Below, one piece after another: positions 45,129-54,910 of a DNA stretch of 64,000 nt (positions within the stretch are counted from its first letter, which is position 1; the number at the start of each line of letters is the position of its first letter). Under the pieces are notes generated by a model that worked only from the letters and a program-made list of their open reading frames with translations, searched no databases and was not told where the DNA came from. The DNA comes from Actinomyces qiguomingii. Its GTDB lineage: Bacteria > Actinomycetota > Actinomycetes > Actinomycetales > Actinomycetaceae. The DNA is taken from the NCBI RefSeq assembly GCF_004102025.1, contig NZ_CP025228.1, positions 3,924,550 through 3,988,549 on the forward strand, in the 5' to 3' direction. The translations under genes were made by a program, and so were the position numbers.

Positions 45129-45455
45129 ATGTCCAATGCACTTGCCGTCACCGATGCCACCTTTGAGACCGAGGTCATGCAGTCCGAGGTGCCTGTGGTC
45201 ATCGACTTCTGGGCCGAGTGGTGTGGCCCCTGCAAGCAGATGGCGCCCGTCGTAGATGAGGTCGCCGCTGAACTGGGCGAGCGGGCGAAGTTCGTCAAGG
45301 TGGATGTGGACGCCAACCCGGCCACCACCCGCTCCTTCGGCGTGCGCTCCATCCCGACTTTCGCCGTCGTATCAGGCGGTGAGGTGGTCCACCAGTTCGC
45401 CGGCTCCCGCCCGAAGGCCTCCTTTAAGGCGCAGCTGGAGAAGGTTATCGGCTGA
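45129..45455 (+). CDS. trxA: Thioredoxin
   Basis: 108 aa, normal length, with GAGGAG upstream. The active site is WAEWCGPCKQMAPV and the cis-proline is in VRSIPTFAVV. Cytoplasmic disulfide reductant, recycled by the TrxB encoded just upstream. Confidence 0.95.
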   Translation: MSNALAVTDATFETEVMQSEVPVVIDFWAEWCGPCKQMAPVVDEVAAELGERAKFVKVDVDANPATTRSFGVRSIPTFAVVSGGEVVHQFAGSRPKASFKAQLEKVIG

Positions 45456-45473
45456 CCTCGGCGAAGTACCGGC

Positions 45474-45651
45474 ATGGGCGACGACTTTCCGACCAACTGC
45501 AACGTCACCACCCTCGACATCGCTCCCGTGCACATCGGCGACGACGTATAAGTCGGCGGGAGCGCGGTCATCCTACCGGGTGTCACCATCGGCCCCGGCT
45601 CGGTCATCGCGGCCGGGGCGGTGGTGAGCCGGGACGTGCCCGAGGCTGTAG
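45474..45651 (+). pseudogene. Sugar O-acetyltransferase relic (LbH), left part
   Basis: Reads MGDDFPTNCNVTTLDIAPVH, IGDDV, a TAA, then VGGSAVILPGVTIGPGSVIA and AGAVVSRDVPEAV. This is the end of a maltose/galactoside acetyltransferase (Maa/LacA type) with an internal deletion that removes the middle hexapeptide repeats. The IS1634-family element is inserted after the EAV codons, and the tail continues at 47374-47428. Confidence 0.7.
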
Positions 45652-47373
45652 CCTGAGTCGTCTCACTTTAGTGCCCTGCGGTGTTCAGGTTGTTGAGGAT
45701 TTGCTGCGCGGTCTGGGTGGTCTGGGGTTGGGCGGTGATGTGGTGGCCGTTGATGGTGATGGTGACTTCTTGGAGTGGTCCCAGTTCGCGTACGAGCCGT
45801 TTGATGGTGATGCCGGTGGCGGCTTGTAGGTGGCGGGCGACGGCCAAGGCGGCCATGACGACGGTCAGGTGGGCATGGATGGCGTGGTGGGTGTGGTGGA
45901 AGACGGGCCTGGCCCGCAGGTCATGCTTGCTCATGCGCAAGGGACTGCTCCACGTGCCACAGCTCGCGATAGGAGGCGATCACCTGGCTGGCGGGCATCA
46001 CGGTGGCGGGGATATTGCTCACGTAGCCTTTCAGTCCCGCCAGCCGCTTGGCGCGGGCCAGAGCCTTCTCGTCGAGCACCTGGTCGCCTTTACGGGTGGT
46101 GACGAACCTGGTGGCCTTGGGGCGCCGCTGGCCGGCGACCACCGCCCTAGCCTTGTTCTCCTGCGCGGTGAGGGTCTTGCTGGTGCCGGGCGAACCGGCG
46201 CGCGCTGTAGGCCCAGATCGCCCGCCACGACCCGGGATACGCCTGAGCACTCCAGACGGGCTCATCACGGACGTTCCGGTCGCGTTCCCGGCTGGTGGAG
46301 CCTCGGCGCGGGGTGATGGTGTCGATCACCTGCCCATCGGCCAGCGCATCCCCATGCCAGGCGAAGTGGGCGGCCAGGTCCGCCGGCGCCTTGGTCATGC
46401 GCGAGCCCACAATGAAGCCCATACCCGCATCATGAAGGGCCCAAAGGTTGCCGGCTGAGAGCATGCCGGCATCGGCGACCACGACCAGGTGGTCGATCCC
46501 CGACGCCTTCCTGAACCCCTCGACCATGGGGATCAGCGTGCTGGTTTCGGCCTTGCTGCCCTCCCAGCAGCCTATCTGTAGGGGGAAGCCCGTCCGGTCC
46601 ACCACCAGCCCCACGATCACCTGCGGGTCCACCCTGCGCTCCTTGGAATACCCCACCCGCCGCAGGGAGTCTTCCTTCTCCACCTCGAAGTACAGGGTCG
46701 TCACGTCATACAAACACAAGGACAAGTCCCCTGCGGCACTCACATGCCGCAGGCAGGCGTCCGCGATCCGCTCTCGCCACTGGCGGCCCACGCAGCGGGA
46801 AAGGGATCGGAACAAGGATGCCCGCGACACGCTGCCCACCCCCAGCTCACTGACTACGCGGGGTACCTGCTCCTTGCTGGTGGGCTCCACGAGACGGGCA
46901 AGCACCATCTGCCTGAAGCCCTCATCCCCACCAGTGGCCTCACCCAGCCCCAGGGCCTCGTATGCGCCACACAGCACATCCCACAGCAGGGCCGAGCGCT
47001 TGGACTCAACCACCGCCGGCGCGGCCTGGCCGGCGGCCTGCGGTGTCAGGCCGGCCAGGTCCAAAACGCCCTGCCCGCCCCGGATCTTCTCCCGCCCCGC
47101 CTGAACCAGGGCCGCCAGCTCCGCCTCACCTGTGCGCTGAGCCCAGGTGCTCCACAATCCGGCGCACCCCATGCTCCTTAGCCACGATCTGCACCGCCGT
47201 AGCACCAGAAGCGGTACGCACCTTCCGAACATACCGGCTCACACCCCCGCACCCTACCGCCAACCGGATTAGTGCCCCACAACCACCAACCCAACCACGC
47301 CACACCAACGAAAAACCCTGATCATGACGCAGGGTCACCAAAAATGAGACGAGTCAGGTGCCCGAGGCTGTAG
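45637..47373. mobile_element. IS1634-family insertion sequence with 15-bp target duplication
   Basis: The element spans about 45652-47358. Its ends are inverted: CCTGAGTCGTCTCACTTTAG on the left, and the complement of CCTGACTCGTCTCATTTTTG on the right. TGCCCGAGGCTGTAG flanks it as a 15-bp direct repeat (45637-45651 and 47359-47373). Long, variable duplications are known for IS1549-like members of this family. It splits the acetyltransferase relic. Confidence 0.85.
45668..47274 (-). pseudogene. IS1634-family transposase, frameshifted
   Basis: Read on the minus strand, the parts are: about 47274-47150 (VRKVRTASGATAVQIVAKEH), then the main frame 47150-46200 (SLCLYDVTTLYFEVEKEDSL, VVVADAGMLSAGNLWALHD), then 46250-45921 (KTLTAQENKARAVV, YRELWHVEQSLAHEQA), then 45940-45668 (RMSKHDLRARPVFHHTHHAI, LNNLNTAGH). 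Each change needs a frameshift, so three are present. All DDE regions are recognisable but the copy cannot be made as one protein. Confidence 0.8.
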
Positions 47374-47428
47374 TGGTCGGGGCATGCCGGCCAAGGTGAT
47401 CCGCCCGATCACCGAGGCGGAGGCGTAG
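47374..47428 (+). pseudogene. Sugar O-acetyltransferase relic, right part
   Basis: After the IS target duplication the sequence continues, with a frame change, as MPAKVIRPITEAEA and a stop at 47426-47428. This is the usual end of the acetyltransferase (GNPAKVIR in relatives). Confidence 0.6.
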
Positions 47429-47469
47429 CACCGTTGCCGCTACACGGCTCCGGACGACGCTTCGTCCGT

Positions 47470-48078
47470 TCACCGCCCCTTCCGATTCAGGGGTTCGGTG
47501 GGGAACTCGGCTTCCTCCGCGAGGTAGCGGCGTTCAGCCTCGGCGGCACGGTTGGCGGCAGGCGAGTCCACGGTAACGTCAATAATCCTTCCCAGGACGC
47601 CGACTGTCAGTGATGCTCCGCTCGGCAGGGTCCAGGTTGTGGACTCCTGGGGGCCGTTGCGCCCCTGGAAGCGCTTGGTGGTGCCAGTGCCGTACAAGTC
47701 GGTCAGCACCCGGACGTACTGGTCGTATGCCCGGCGCACCAACGCAGGCGCCTCCGGCGGCGCACTGGCCTTAGGAATACGCGAAGCCAACCCCATGTGA
47801 AAGGAATCCACATGGCCTTTAAGATCGATGAAGTATGCATCTTTGCCGCCCAGGTCGTGGCCGGTAGTAAACATCATCTCGTCTGATGGTGACGATTGCC
47901 AGCCGAGACGGTCGCGCAGCTCCAAGCCCTCCCGGACACTCATGGGCCACTCGTGCTCCAACCACAGCCGAATCACCGGCACACCCACCTCAGGCGGAAC
48001 CACCCTGTAGATGGTGCCATCGGGCAACTCGCGCTCGTATGAGTACGGGATGCGCGCATGCTGGTAGTCGTCCTTCAT
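47470..48078 (-). CDS. DUF6301-like protein, probable immunity paralogue 2
   Basis: 202 aa from ATG 48078, with GGTGGAGG upstream; a GTG at 48117 is an alternative. The sequence YERELPDGTIYRVVPPEVGV, WLEHEWPMSVREGLELRDRL and TTWTLPSGASLTVGVLG closely parallels the upstream gene at 48124-48702. No signal peptide. The size and opening PVIRLWLEH(E/D)WP recall DUF6301, a family I remember as associated with actinobacterial toxin loci. Its position downstream of the large WXG toxin suggests an immunity role. Confidence 0.6.
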   Translation of the reverse strand: MKDDYQHARIPYSYERELPDGTIYRVVPPEVGVPVIRLWLEHEWPMSVREGLELRDRLGWQSSPSDEMMFTTGHDLGGKDAYFIDLKGHVDSFHMGLASRIPKASAPPEAPALVRRAYDQYVRVLTDLYGTGTTKRFQGRNGPQESTTWTLPSGASLTVGVLGRIIDVTVDSPAANRAAEAERRYLAEEAEFPTEPLNRKGR

Positions 48079-48123
48079 CGCGTAATCGCCTCCACCACCG
48101 GGCAAAACGAATACCACTACAAC

Positions 48124-48702
48124 CTACTCGCCATCATCAGCGGCCTCCCACTCCAACAACTCAGCCTCAGCCGCAGCAGCATAATTCGCCATAGGTGAGT
48201 TTACACCGAAACTAATCACGCTACCTATGGTGTCGATACGAATCGACGCACCGGAGTGTAGGGTCCAAGTAGTCGACTGAACGTCTTTGTTTAGTTTCTG
48301 GACACCATTTCCGTACATGTCGGTGAAGACGTGAACGTACTGTTCGTACATGCTTTGCGTCAAAGCTGTGGTTATCGAGTCAAAGTCGATTGGCGCGAAC
48401 GACGATAACCATACGTGTATGGAGTCAAGTTTGTTTCTGATGATGGTGATAGAGGCGTCCTTAGGTCTGCCCGAGCCGAGGTTGGTGGTCACCAGCGTTT
48501 CCTTCCTAGGCGAGGGTGTCCAGCCAAGCTCGTCGCGCAGCGCGAGCGCCTGCTGGGCGGTCATGGGCCAGTCGTGCTCCAACCACCGCCGGATCACCGG
48601 CACACCCACCTCGGGCGGAACCACCCTGTAGATGGTGCCGTCGGGCAACTCGCGCTCGTATGTGGGGTTGGTGGGGGGCTCGCTGCTGGTACTGCCTGCC
48701 AT
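48124..48702 (-). CDS. DUF6301-like protein, probable immunity paralogue 1
   Basis: 192 aa, paralogous to the 47470-48078 product: YERELPDGTIYRVVPPEVGV is identical in both, and WLEHDWPMTAQQALALRDEL and TTWTLHSGASIRIDTIG correspond. It lies 94 bp downstream of the toxin gene in the same direction, the usual place for the cognate immunity gene. The paralogue behind it may defend against a related toxin. Confidence 0.6.
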   Translation of the reverse strand: MAGSTSSEPPTNPTYERELPDGTIYRVVPPEVGVPVIRRWLEHDWPMTAQQALALRDELGWTPSPRKETLVTTNLGSGRPKDASITIIRNKLDSIHVWLSSFAPIDFDSITTALTQSMYEQYVHVFTDMYGNGVQKLNKDVQSTTWTLHSGASIRIDTIGSVISFGVNSPMANYAAAAEAELLEWEAADDGE

Positions 48703-48796
48703 CAGGTACTCCTCAGTGGGTAGCGGTCGTAACGGTTGTGGTGCTCAGGTCCATGGTAGACGGCGCGGGTGACATGAACTCCTGAGGTTCGGGTGG

Positions 48797-51772
48797 TCAT
48801 TCGGCCTCAGGAGTGGGCGGCTGCTGACTCTGGGCACTGATGTCGTCAATCATCCGTTGCAGGTGGTCGCGCACCTTCCCGCCATCGTCCCCGACCAGGT
48901 CGAAGGGAACGTCCTTGATGTGGGGCGGGCCGTCTGGGGTGCGGGTGGAGATCACCCTATAGTGCAACTGCGTGTTACCGTTCTTGATGTCCTCCCACAG
49001 CCTGGGGTGGTCATGGAAGTACTGGGCATACCTTGGGTCAGTTAGCAAGTGGTCACGTGCATAGGCCTGACTGCCTTGCTTCGCGTTCCCCTCGTAATGG
49101 GTGCGCACCGGTTTGCTGGACGGCTTCGCGGTAGCGCCCTTGTACTCCTCCTCATAGAAGTCCGTGCTGCGATCATGCTCGTTCGGCGTGGAACGGGAGG
49201 CACCATCGGTATAACCGCCCGGAACCGTACCGTTGTTGAGATCCTTGTTATTGTCGATAGCCCACTCATCCAACACCGGCGTGCCCTGCTCAGCAAGATA
49301 CTTCTCACCCCCGACCTCACCAATATGGGCAGACGTGTCCCGAATCTCACGACGCGTGTCCGTAAGATCCTTGGCAGTTGTCTGCAGATCGTCTAGGTCG
49401 TCTGGGTCATAGCCTTTACGACCGAGTCTTGCGATCGTGTCATCGCGGTTATCGGCATTGAAGTCCTTACTGGTATGACCCTCGGGCATCTGCTCTCCCA
49501 GGTGCTGCTCAAGGATGTTGCGCTGATCAACGATCTCCTCGCGATATTCAAACAGCGCAGGGACATCCTTACTGTTGTGGACATCAAAATCCTCGCCACC
49601 GATGTCCGCGTCCGAATCAGGGTCAACACCATTATGAGAAGAACCATCACTATCATCACCATGATGCTGATCACGTTGGTGTTCATGGTTGTCCTGGTCG
49701 GTGTCACGGGGATGGTCCTGATCCCGACCATGGGCATTCTCAGCCGTGTGGCCTTCCCAAGCCCGCCGGCCGTCCCCGCCGTCCTCGGTTTCACGCTGAC
49801 GCTCAGCCCCACCATCGCCATCGGACTTGGTACCATCCGGTTTGCTTCCGTCACTCCCATCTCCACTATGTCGGGACTCGGGAGTGTGGCCAGCGGCGGT
49901 GTCCTGACCGTGCGCGTGCGCCGCATTACCGTCAACGGCATGTGGGCCGTTGGTCCGAGCCGCAGCAGAGCCACTGGGATGCAAGCCCGCTGACGTACCG
50001 CCATCAGTATCGGAGCCCGACCGACCGCGGGTGTCCACATCAGCGCCGGAACCGGAACGACCAGAGGCGTGCGTATCCGAGCCATCAACGCCACCGGCGC
50101 CGCTACTGGTTTGCTGGTCGGCATCGGCCCGGTTAGTACGGCCGCCGGTGTCCTGGTCGGCCCCTGGTCTGGATCCGTCGCGAGCACTGCCGTCAGCCTG
50201 ATCAGCACCCGTCCGGGTGGGCGCCGTGTCCGGGGTATCGGTGGTGTCGTGGGGTGCCGACCGGGAGGCGTCCGCGCCGGCGTGGCTGCCGCTCATGGAG
50301 CCCGCGCCGTCGGCCTCGGCCGGGGAATTGCCACTGCCGGCCCGACCACCACCCGCATCCGAGCCGCTGGCCTCGGTCCGGTCTGTGCTCGCATCCGGGG
50401 TACTAGTTTCGCCGCGGTGCGGGCCACTGCTGCCCGCAGGCTGGGACTCAGCGGCTGAACCGGCATCGGTGTGCGCGGCGCCGTGGGCCGAAGAAGCCGA
50501 AGAAGAGGTACCGATGTCGCCGTGGATGGGGTCGATGCCGTGGTAGCTGCTGTTCCCGGTAGAATAACCACCACCGCTGGAAGTACCTGGATTGCCCGCA
50601 CCGCCCGGGCTGCCGGGGGAGCTTGGTGAAGAGCCGCCAGCACCAGCGCCACCGCCGGTGTCGGTGTGAGAAGACGGAGCGGAGGACGAGGGGGATGTGG
50701 AACCCGCCGACGAGCCCGCACCGCTGTGGCTTGAAGCTGGTGGTTTGCTGGTGTCTCCGTGAATCGGATCAAGACCGTGATAGCTGGAACCCGGGCTCCC
50801 AGAACCAGATGGGGTCCCACCGGGGCTGCTGGAGCCACCGCTGGTGCCGCCTGTGCTGGTGGTGGTGCCGGGGCCGTCAAGGTTGTTGGCGCCGCGCGCG
50901 GCCCGAGCCGAAGAGCCCGCATGCACCGGAACCTCGGGCAAGCCGCCCATATGGTTCTTGATGCCACGGCCGATTCCCCTGCCCGCGCTCTCGGTCAGAT
51001 TCGAAGGTGCCAGCTGCTTGAGCTTATTCAGCTTGCCCACCAGGCTGGTGAGATCCGGCGGCACACGCCGCAGCAGACGCGACAAGCCCGAAATGGAAGT
51101 GATCAGGTCCTTAATCTTTCCCGACAGCCGGGTCACCCGCGTCGCGATCCACGAATACGTCTGATAAGCGACCAGCGGAGTCAACAAACCCAGAGAGAAT
51201 ATCTCCTCCGCAGCCGCCTGAATCAGCATGCCGAAGGCCTCCGTGATCGTATCCCGCACCATGTCATGGACGAACTGCACGATCGCCGCCGCGATCTCAA
51301 GGCCCTTGGCGATACCCGACGCCGCACCCGAAACATCATCCAAGCCACCGGACAGCTCCCTGGCCCGCGACCTCCACGCATCGGCCGCCTGACCGGCCTG
51401 GTCCGCGAAATCCGCGGTCACATAGTCCCGCAGATCAGCCGCATTAGCCGTCAACTCCTCGGCGATATTCCTCCAGGTCTGCGCCCCCGCCATCACCGCG
51501 TCCGCATCACCAGTGACCTTCTCCAGCATCTCATCAAGCGGGTGGATGTGCTCAATCAACCAACCCAGGCCCGCACTGACCGCAGCCGCAATCGGGTTGA
51601 ACACCGTGAACACCACATCACCGGCCAGACCCACACCCGCGAGCGAGCCGAACAACCACGACCCGTTACCAATGGCCTCACCCAGATCCGAAAGGTCTTC
51701 CCCGACGCCGGTACCCGCCCAAAACGACGTAGAATCCTGCCGCTCAGCCACAAGCTGATTAGCGGTAGCCAC
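48797..51772 (-). CDS. Large WXG-type polymorphic toxin with nuclease-like C-terminus
   Basis: 991 aa from GTG 51772 with TGGAGGT upstream. Residues 1-270 are a helical WXG/ESX-type delivery domain (AGAQTWRNIAEELTANAADL, AADAWRSRARELSGGLDDVS) with hydrophobic helices. A very long Ser/Gly/Asp/His-rich linker (about 290-740) contains two near copies of SSYHG(L/I)DPIHGD. The C-terminal 230 residues form the effector, with FYEEEYKGATAKPSSKPVRT (an E-x-K of the restriction-nuclease type) and DHLLTDPRYAQYFHDHPRLW. This is the layout of type VII secreted polymorphic toxins. Two paralogous small genes follow. The exact nuclease class is inferred. Confidence 0.75.
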   Translation of the reverse strand: MATANQLVAERQDSTSFWAGTGVGEDLSDLGEAIGNGSWLFGSLAGVGLAGDVVFTVFNPIAAAVSAGLGWLIEHIHPLDEMLEKVTGDADAVMAGAQTWRNIAEELTANAADLRDYVTADFADQAGQAADAWRSRARELSGGLDDVSGAASGIAKGLEIAAAIVQFVHDMVRDTITEAFGMLIQAAAEEIFSLGLLTPLVAYQTYSWIATRVTRLSGKIKDLITSISGLSRLLRRVPPDLTSLVGKLNKLKQLAPSNLTESAGRGIGRGIKNHMGGLPEVPVHAGSSARAARGANNLDGPGTTTSTGGTSGGSSSPGGTPSGSGSPGSSYHGLDPIHGDTSKPPASSHSGAGSSAGSTSPSSSAPSSHTDTGGGAGAGGSSPSSPGSPGGAGNPGTSSGGGYSTGNSSYHGIDPIHGDIGTSSSASSAHGAAHTDAGSAAESQPAGSSGPHRGETSTPDASTDRTEASGSDAGGGRAGSGNSPAEADGAGSMSGSHAGADASRSAPHDTTDTPDTAPTRTGADQADGSARDGSRPGADQDTGGRTNRADADQQTSSGAGGVDGSDTHASGRSGSGADVDTRGRSGSDTDGGTSAGLHPSGSAAARTNGPHAVDGNAAHAHGQDTAAGHTPESRHSGDGSDGSKPDGTKSDGDGGAERQRETEDGGDGRRAWEGHTAENAHGRDQDHPRDTDQDNHEHQRDQHHGDDSDGSSHNGVDPDSDADIGGEDFDVHNSKDVPALFEYREEIVDQRNILEQHLGEQMPEGHTSKDFNADNRDDTIARLGRKGYDPDDLDDLQTTAKDLTDTRREIRDTSAHIGEVGGEKYLAEQGTPVLDEWAIDNNKDLNNGTVPGGYTDGASRSTPNEHDRSTDFYEEEYKGATAKPSSKPVRTHYEGNAKQGSQAYARDHLLTDPRYAQYFHDHPRLWEDIKNGNTQLHYRVISTRTPDGPPHIKDVPFDLVGDDGGKVRDHLQRMIDDISAQSQQPPTPEAE

Positions 51773-51844
51773 AAGTAACCTCCAGGGAATCTAAGCAAAA
51801 CAAATCAAACACATCATCTGCACGCGGCGACACCACAGCACCAG

Positions 51845-52155
51845 TCAAGCCGCCGGGTAGGTGCCGTAGGCGTCGGTGGCCGCCTGAGAATCAGTGTCCT
51901 CAAAATCAGTGGCCGTATCCTTCAAATCCTGCACGTCCCGCTCAAACAGGCCCTCAATATCCGACAGGCTCGAGTCAAACGCCGTCCTCGCAACCTCATA
52001 CACCGACGCAAACAAAGGCGTACACAGCACCCCAAACGGCAGCCCACTCAGCCAGCATCAGCAGCAGACTCCACCGTCCCAATTCCGTCGCCTACTGAGG
52101 CCACGTGTCCGGCGTGGGTGCGCCACGCCTCCGGGGAGACCTCCAGATCAGCCAT
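51845..52155 (-). pseudogene. WXG/ESX secretion partner, split by a frameshift
   Basis: From ATG 52155 the product reads MADLEVSPEAWRTHAGHVAS, VGDGIGTVESAADAG and then a stop. The remainder is open in the next frame (LSGLPFGVLCTPLFASVYEV to DTDSQAATDAYGTYPAA, ending 51845). Joined, it is a ~103-aa helical type VII secretion target. It lies 72 bp upstream of the toxin gene. The break falls in the GC-rich stretch GATGCTGGCTGAGTGG. It could be a true mutation, a sequencing error, or recoding. Confidence 0.65.
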
Positions 52156-52354
52156 CACCAACCATAGGGAATCACGCTCCTAAACAAGCTTAACCAAACC
52201 GATACATACCAAACACGCATCACCACCAGCCAGACCCCAGCATCGGACTCTCGCCACACCTGTCTAGACTTCAAGGCGCCCCACGATCAGCCAAGCTGGG
52301 AGTATCCATCGCATAGGATTAGCCCGTTACACACGGCGCACGGGAGGGCGGCAC

Positions 52355-53872
52355 ATGCAGCACCGCACGCAGGACACCAGCTACATCTCCACCAGGGGCG
52401 GCATGGAGCCCGCCGGCTTCCTGGACGTGCTCCTGTCCGGGTTGGCGCCCGATGGCGGTCTGGCCGTCCCCGCTGTGGTCCCGCGCGTATCCGCCACCAC
52501 CCTGGAATCTTGGCGGTCGTTGAACTACCCGGAGCTCGCGGCGGAGGTCATCGGCCTGTACGCCAGTGATATCCCAGCCGCGGATCTCCGGGAACTGACC
52601 GCCGCCGCCTACGGTCCGGAGCGCTTCCCGTCGCCCGTAGTACCGCTGCGTCCGCTGGACGACGTTGCCCCCGGAATGGCCCTGGTGGCACTATCCGAGG
52701 GGCCGACCATGGCCTTTAAGGACCTGGCCATGCAGTTCCTCGGGCAGGCAATCCCGTACGAGCTGGCACGCCAGGGACGCGTGCTCAACATTCTGGGCGC
52801 CACAAGCGGGGACACCGGTTCGGCCGCCGAGCACGCCTTCCGGGGACGCGACGGCGTCAGCGTCTTCATGCTCTCCCCACAGGGACGCATGAGCGACGTG
52901 CAGCGGGCCCAGATGTACTCCCTGGCCGATCCCAATATTCACAACATCGCCGTCGCGGGCGTATTCGACGACTGTCAGAACCTGGTCAAGGAGATTAACA
53001 GCGACCCCGATTTCAAGGCCGAGTACTCCATCGGTGCGGTCAACTCCATCAACTTCGGGCGAATCGCCGCCCAGGTCGTCTACTACGTGTGGGCCTGGTT
53101 GCGCGCCTCGGACCACTTATGCTCCAGAGTTCGGGGAGAGGGTGACGCCGTGCGCACCGACGGACAAGCCGAAGAAGCCGACGCCCCCGGTCCGTCAGGA
53201 GATGCCTTCCACGTCGACGTGGCAGTTCCCAGTGGGAACTTCGGCAATATCTATGCCGGCTACCTGGCCCGCACCATGGGAGTTCCCATCCGGCGACTCA
53301 TACTCGCCACCAATGAGAACAACGTACTGGATGAGTTCTTCTCCACAGGCGTGTACCGGCCCCGTTCGAGCGCGCAGACCCTGGCCACCTCCAGCCCATC
53401 AATGGACATCTCCAAGGCCTCTAACCTGGAGCGGTTCATCTGGGCACTGCTCGGTCCCGATGAATTCCAGTCCCGCTGGCCCGAACTGGAAGGCACCGGA
53501 GTGCTGGATATTTCGGATCAGCAGGCGCGCCTGAGCAGGGAGTTCGGCTTCGTCTCCGGTACCTCCACCCATGCTGACCGGCTCAGCACCATCCGCCGGG
53601 TGCATGCGGCCACCGGCGAGCCTATTGACCCGCATACGGCCGACGGCGTCACTGTGGCTGGCCGCGTCATGGAGCCGGGTTTCCCGACCTTGGTGCTCGA
53701 GACCGCCAGGCCAGAGAAGTTCCCAGAGACCGTCGCCGAGGCGCTTGGAAGCCCGCAGCCGGAGCGCTCTAGGGTGCGTGAGCTGCTTCAGGCCGAGCAG
53801 CATGTCGTCAACATCCCGTGCGACGTGGACCGGCTGCGCGCCATTATTGCGTCCGACGCACTGCGTAGCTAA
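52355..53872 (+). CDS. thrC: Threonine synthase
   Basis: 505 aa from ATG 52355 with GGGAGGG upstream. It begins YISTRGGMEPAGFLDVLLSG, as in long-form ThrC, and carries the PLP lysine in PTMAFKDLAMQFLGQA, followed by NILGATSGDTGSAAEHAF. It converts O-phosphohomoserine to threonine. An insert of about 25 residues around residue 255-280 (RVRGEGDAVRTDGQAEEADA) is longer than usual but in frame. It is a solitary gene; the next 1.4 kb holds parS sites. Confidence 0.92.
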   Translation: MQHRTQDTSYISTRGGMEPAGFLDVLLSGLAPDGGLAVPAVVPRVSATTLESWRSLNYPELAAEVIGLYASDIPAADLRELTAAAYGPERFPSPVVPLRPLDDVAPGMALVALSEGPTMAFKDLAMQFLGQAIPYELARQGRVLNILGATSGDTGSAAEHAFRGRDGVSVFMLSPQGRMSDVQRAQMYSLADPNIHNIAVAGVFDDCQNLVKEINSDPDFKAEYSIGAVNSINFGRIAAQVVYYVWAWLRASDHLCSRVRGEGDAVRTDGQAEEADAPGPSGDAFHVDVAVPSGNFGNIYAGYLARTMGVPIRRLILATNENNVLDEFFSTGVYRPRSSAQTLATSSPSMDISKASNLERFIWALLGPDEFQSRWPELEGTGVLDISDQQARLSREFGFVSGTSTHADRLSTIRRVHAATGEPIDPHTADGVTVAGRVMEPGFPTLVLETARPEKFPETVAEALGSPQPERSRVRELLQAEQHVVNIPCDVDRLRAIIASDALRS

Positions 53873-53885
53873 CCGAGCAGGCCGA

Positions 53886-53901
53886 TGTTTCACGTGAAAC
53901 A
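53886..53901. promoter_or_regulatory. parS site 1
   Basis: TGTTTCACGTGAAACA, the exact bacterial parS consensus bound by ParB, 13 bp after the thrC stop codon. Confidence 0.92.
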
Positions 53902-54662
53902 CTCAGTCCGCCTCGGTTGTCCTTCGCATACTGTTCCCCGCGGGAGCGCGGTCGAGCCTTTTGCATCGTGAGCGGTTGCTGTTTGGGTTCGGGACGAATA
54001 TCGCGGTGGTGGTGACATGGTTTGTCGCACCAGCGTCGAGTACGCCTCTTCGAGCGCTTCGGCTGCCCTTTAGTAAGGCGTCGACCCTTTCAGCCGGGTC
54101 TCACGTGCGGTGGTCAATGGGGCTGTAGGACCGTCGAGGCGCTACCGCCTGGTTTCCCGCAACCGGCATCTTGACACCCAGTGCCACCTAGCCACGCCTA
54201 ACAGCACTCGCGCTCACACCCGAATCATCGTCACTGTGGGCGGCCAGTGGGCTTGAACCGATAACAGCACCAACAGCACGAGCGCGCTGGCCGCCTAAAT
54301 ATCATGCCTCAAGCCTGCCTCCGCCGGCGGGGCCCGAAGCCGTTCGCACCACCTGGTGGCGCCACTAGTACTGCGCCACTAAACCGTACCTACTCGCACG
54401 ACCGCCACAGGGATCGCCCATATCAGGAATGCTCTCGGCGAAGCGCTCATGGCAAACCCGGCTCCGATCTCAGTCACCTGAAGGGGAGGCCCAGCAACAA
54501 CACGACTGAATACCCGCCAAGGACGTCATCACCGAACCCCGGTTCCTGATGGACACCGGCAGTCCGGAAGCTTGGCTCCATGTACGTCCACCAACAGCAC
54601 TTACCTAACCCACCTGCTAACCGTTGCCAACCCACGCTCACGACACCAGGAGGAGGGCCCAG

Positions 54663-54678
54663 TGTTTCACGTGAAACA
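54663..54678. promoter_or_regulatory. parS site 2
   Basis: TGTTTCACGTGAAACA, exact consensus, in the gene-poor region. Confidence 0.92.
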
Positions 54679-54894
54679 TCAGCTCTCGCTCCGCCCCTCT
54701 AGCCCAACATACCCTCAGTGCCTCTTCCTCTGGTCCCCAGGTACGCAATGGGGGCGGTCAGCGTCGACGAGGGGTTAAGCGCCGCGGCTCAGATACGTGG
54801 GTACGCGACGGGTGGCCGCGGGCGGACGTTGCCGACCCAGGAACGGAACCCCGATCCGCAGGTACTGGATTCGCGGAGACTCCAGGGCGTCGGA

Positions 54895-54910
54895 TGTTTC
54901 ACGTGAAACA
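54895..54910. promoter_or_regulatory. parS site 3
   Basis: TGTTTCACGTGAAACA inside a longer perfect palindrome (CGGA...TCCG, 54891-54914). Confidence 0.92.
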
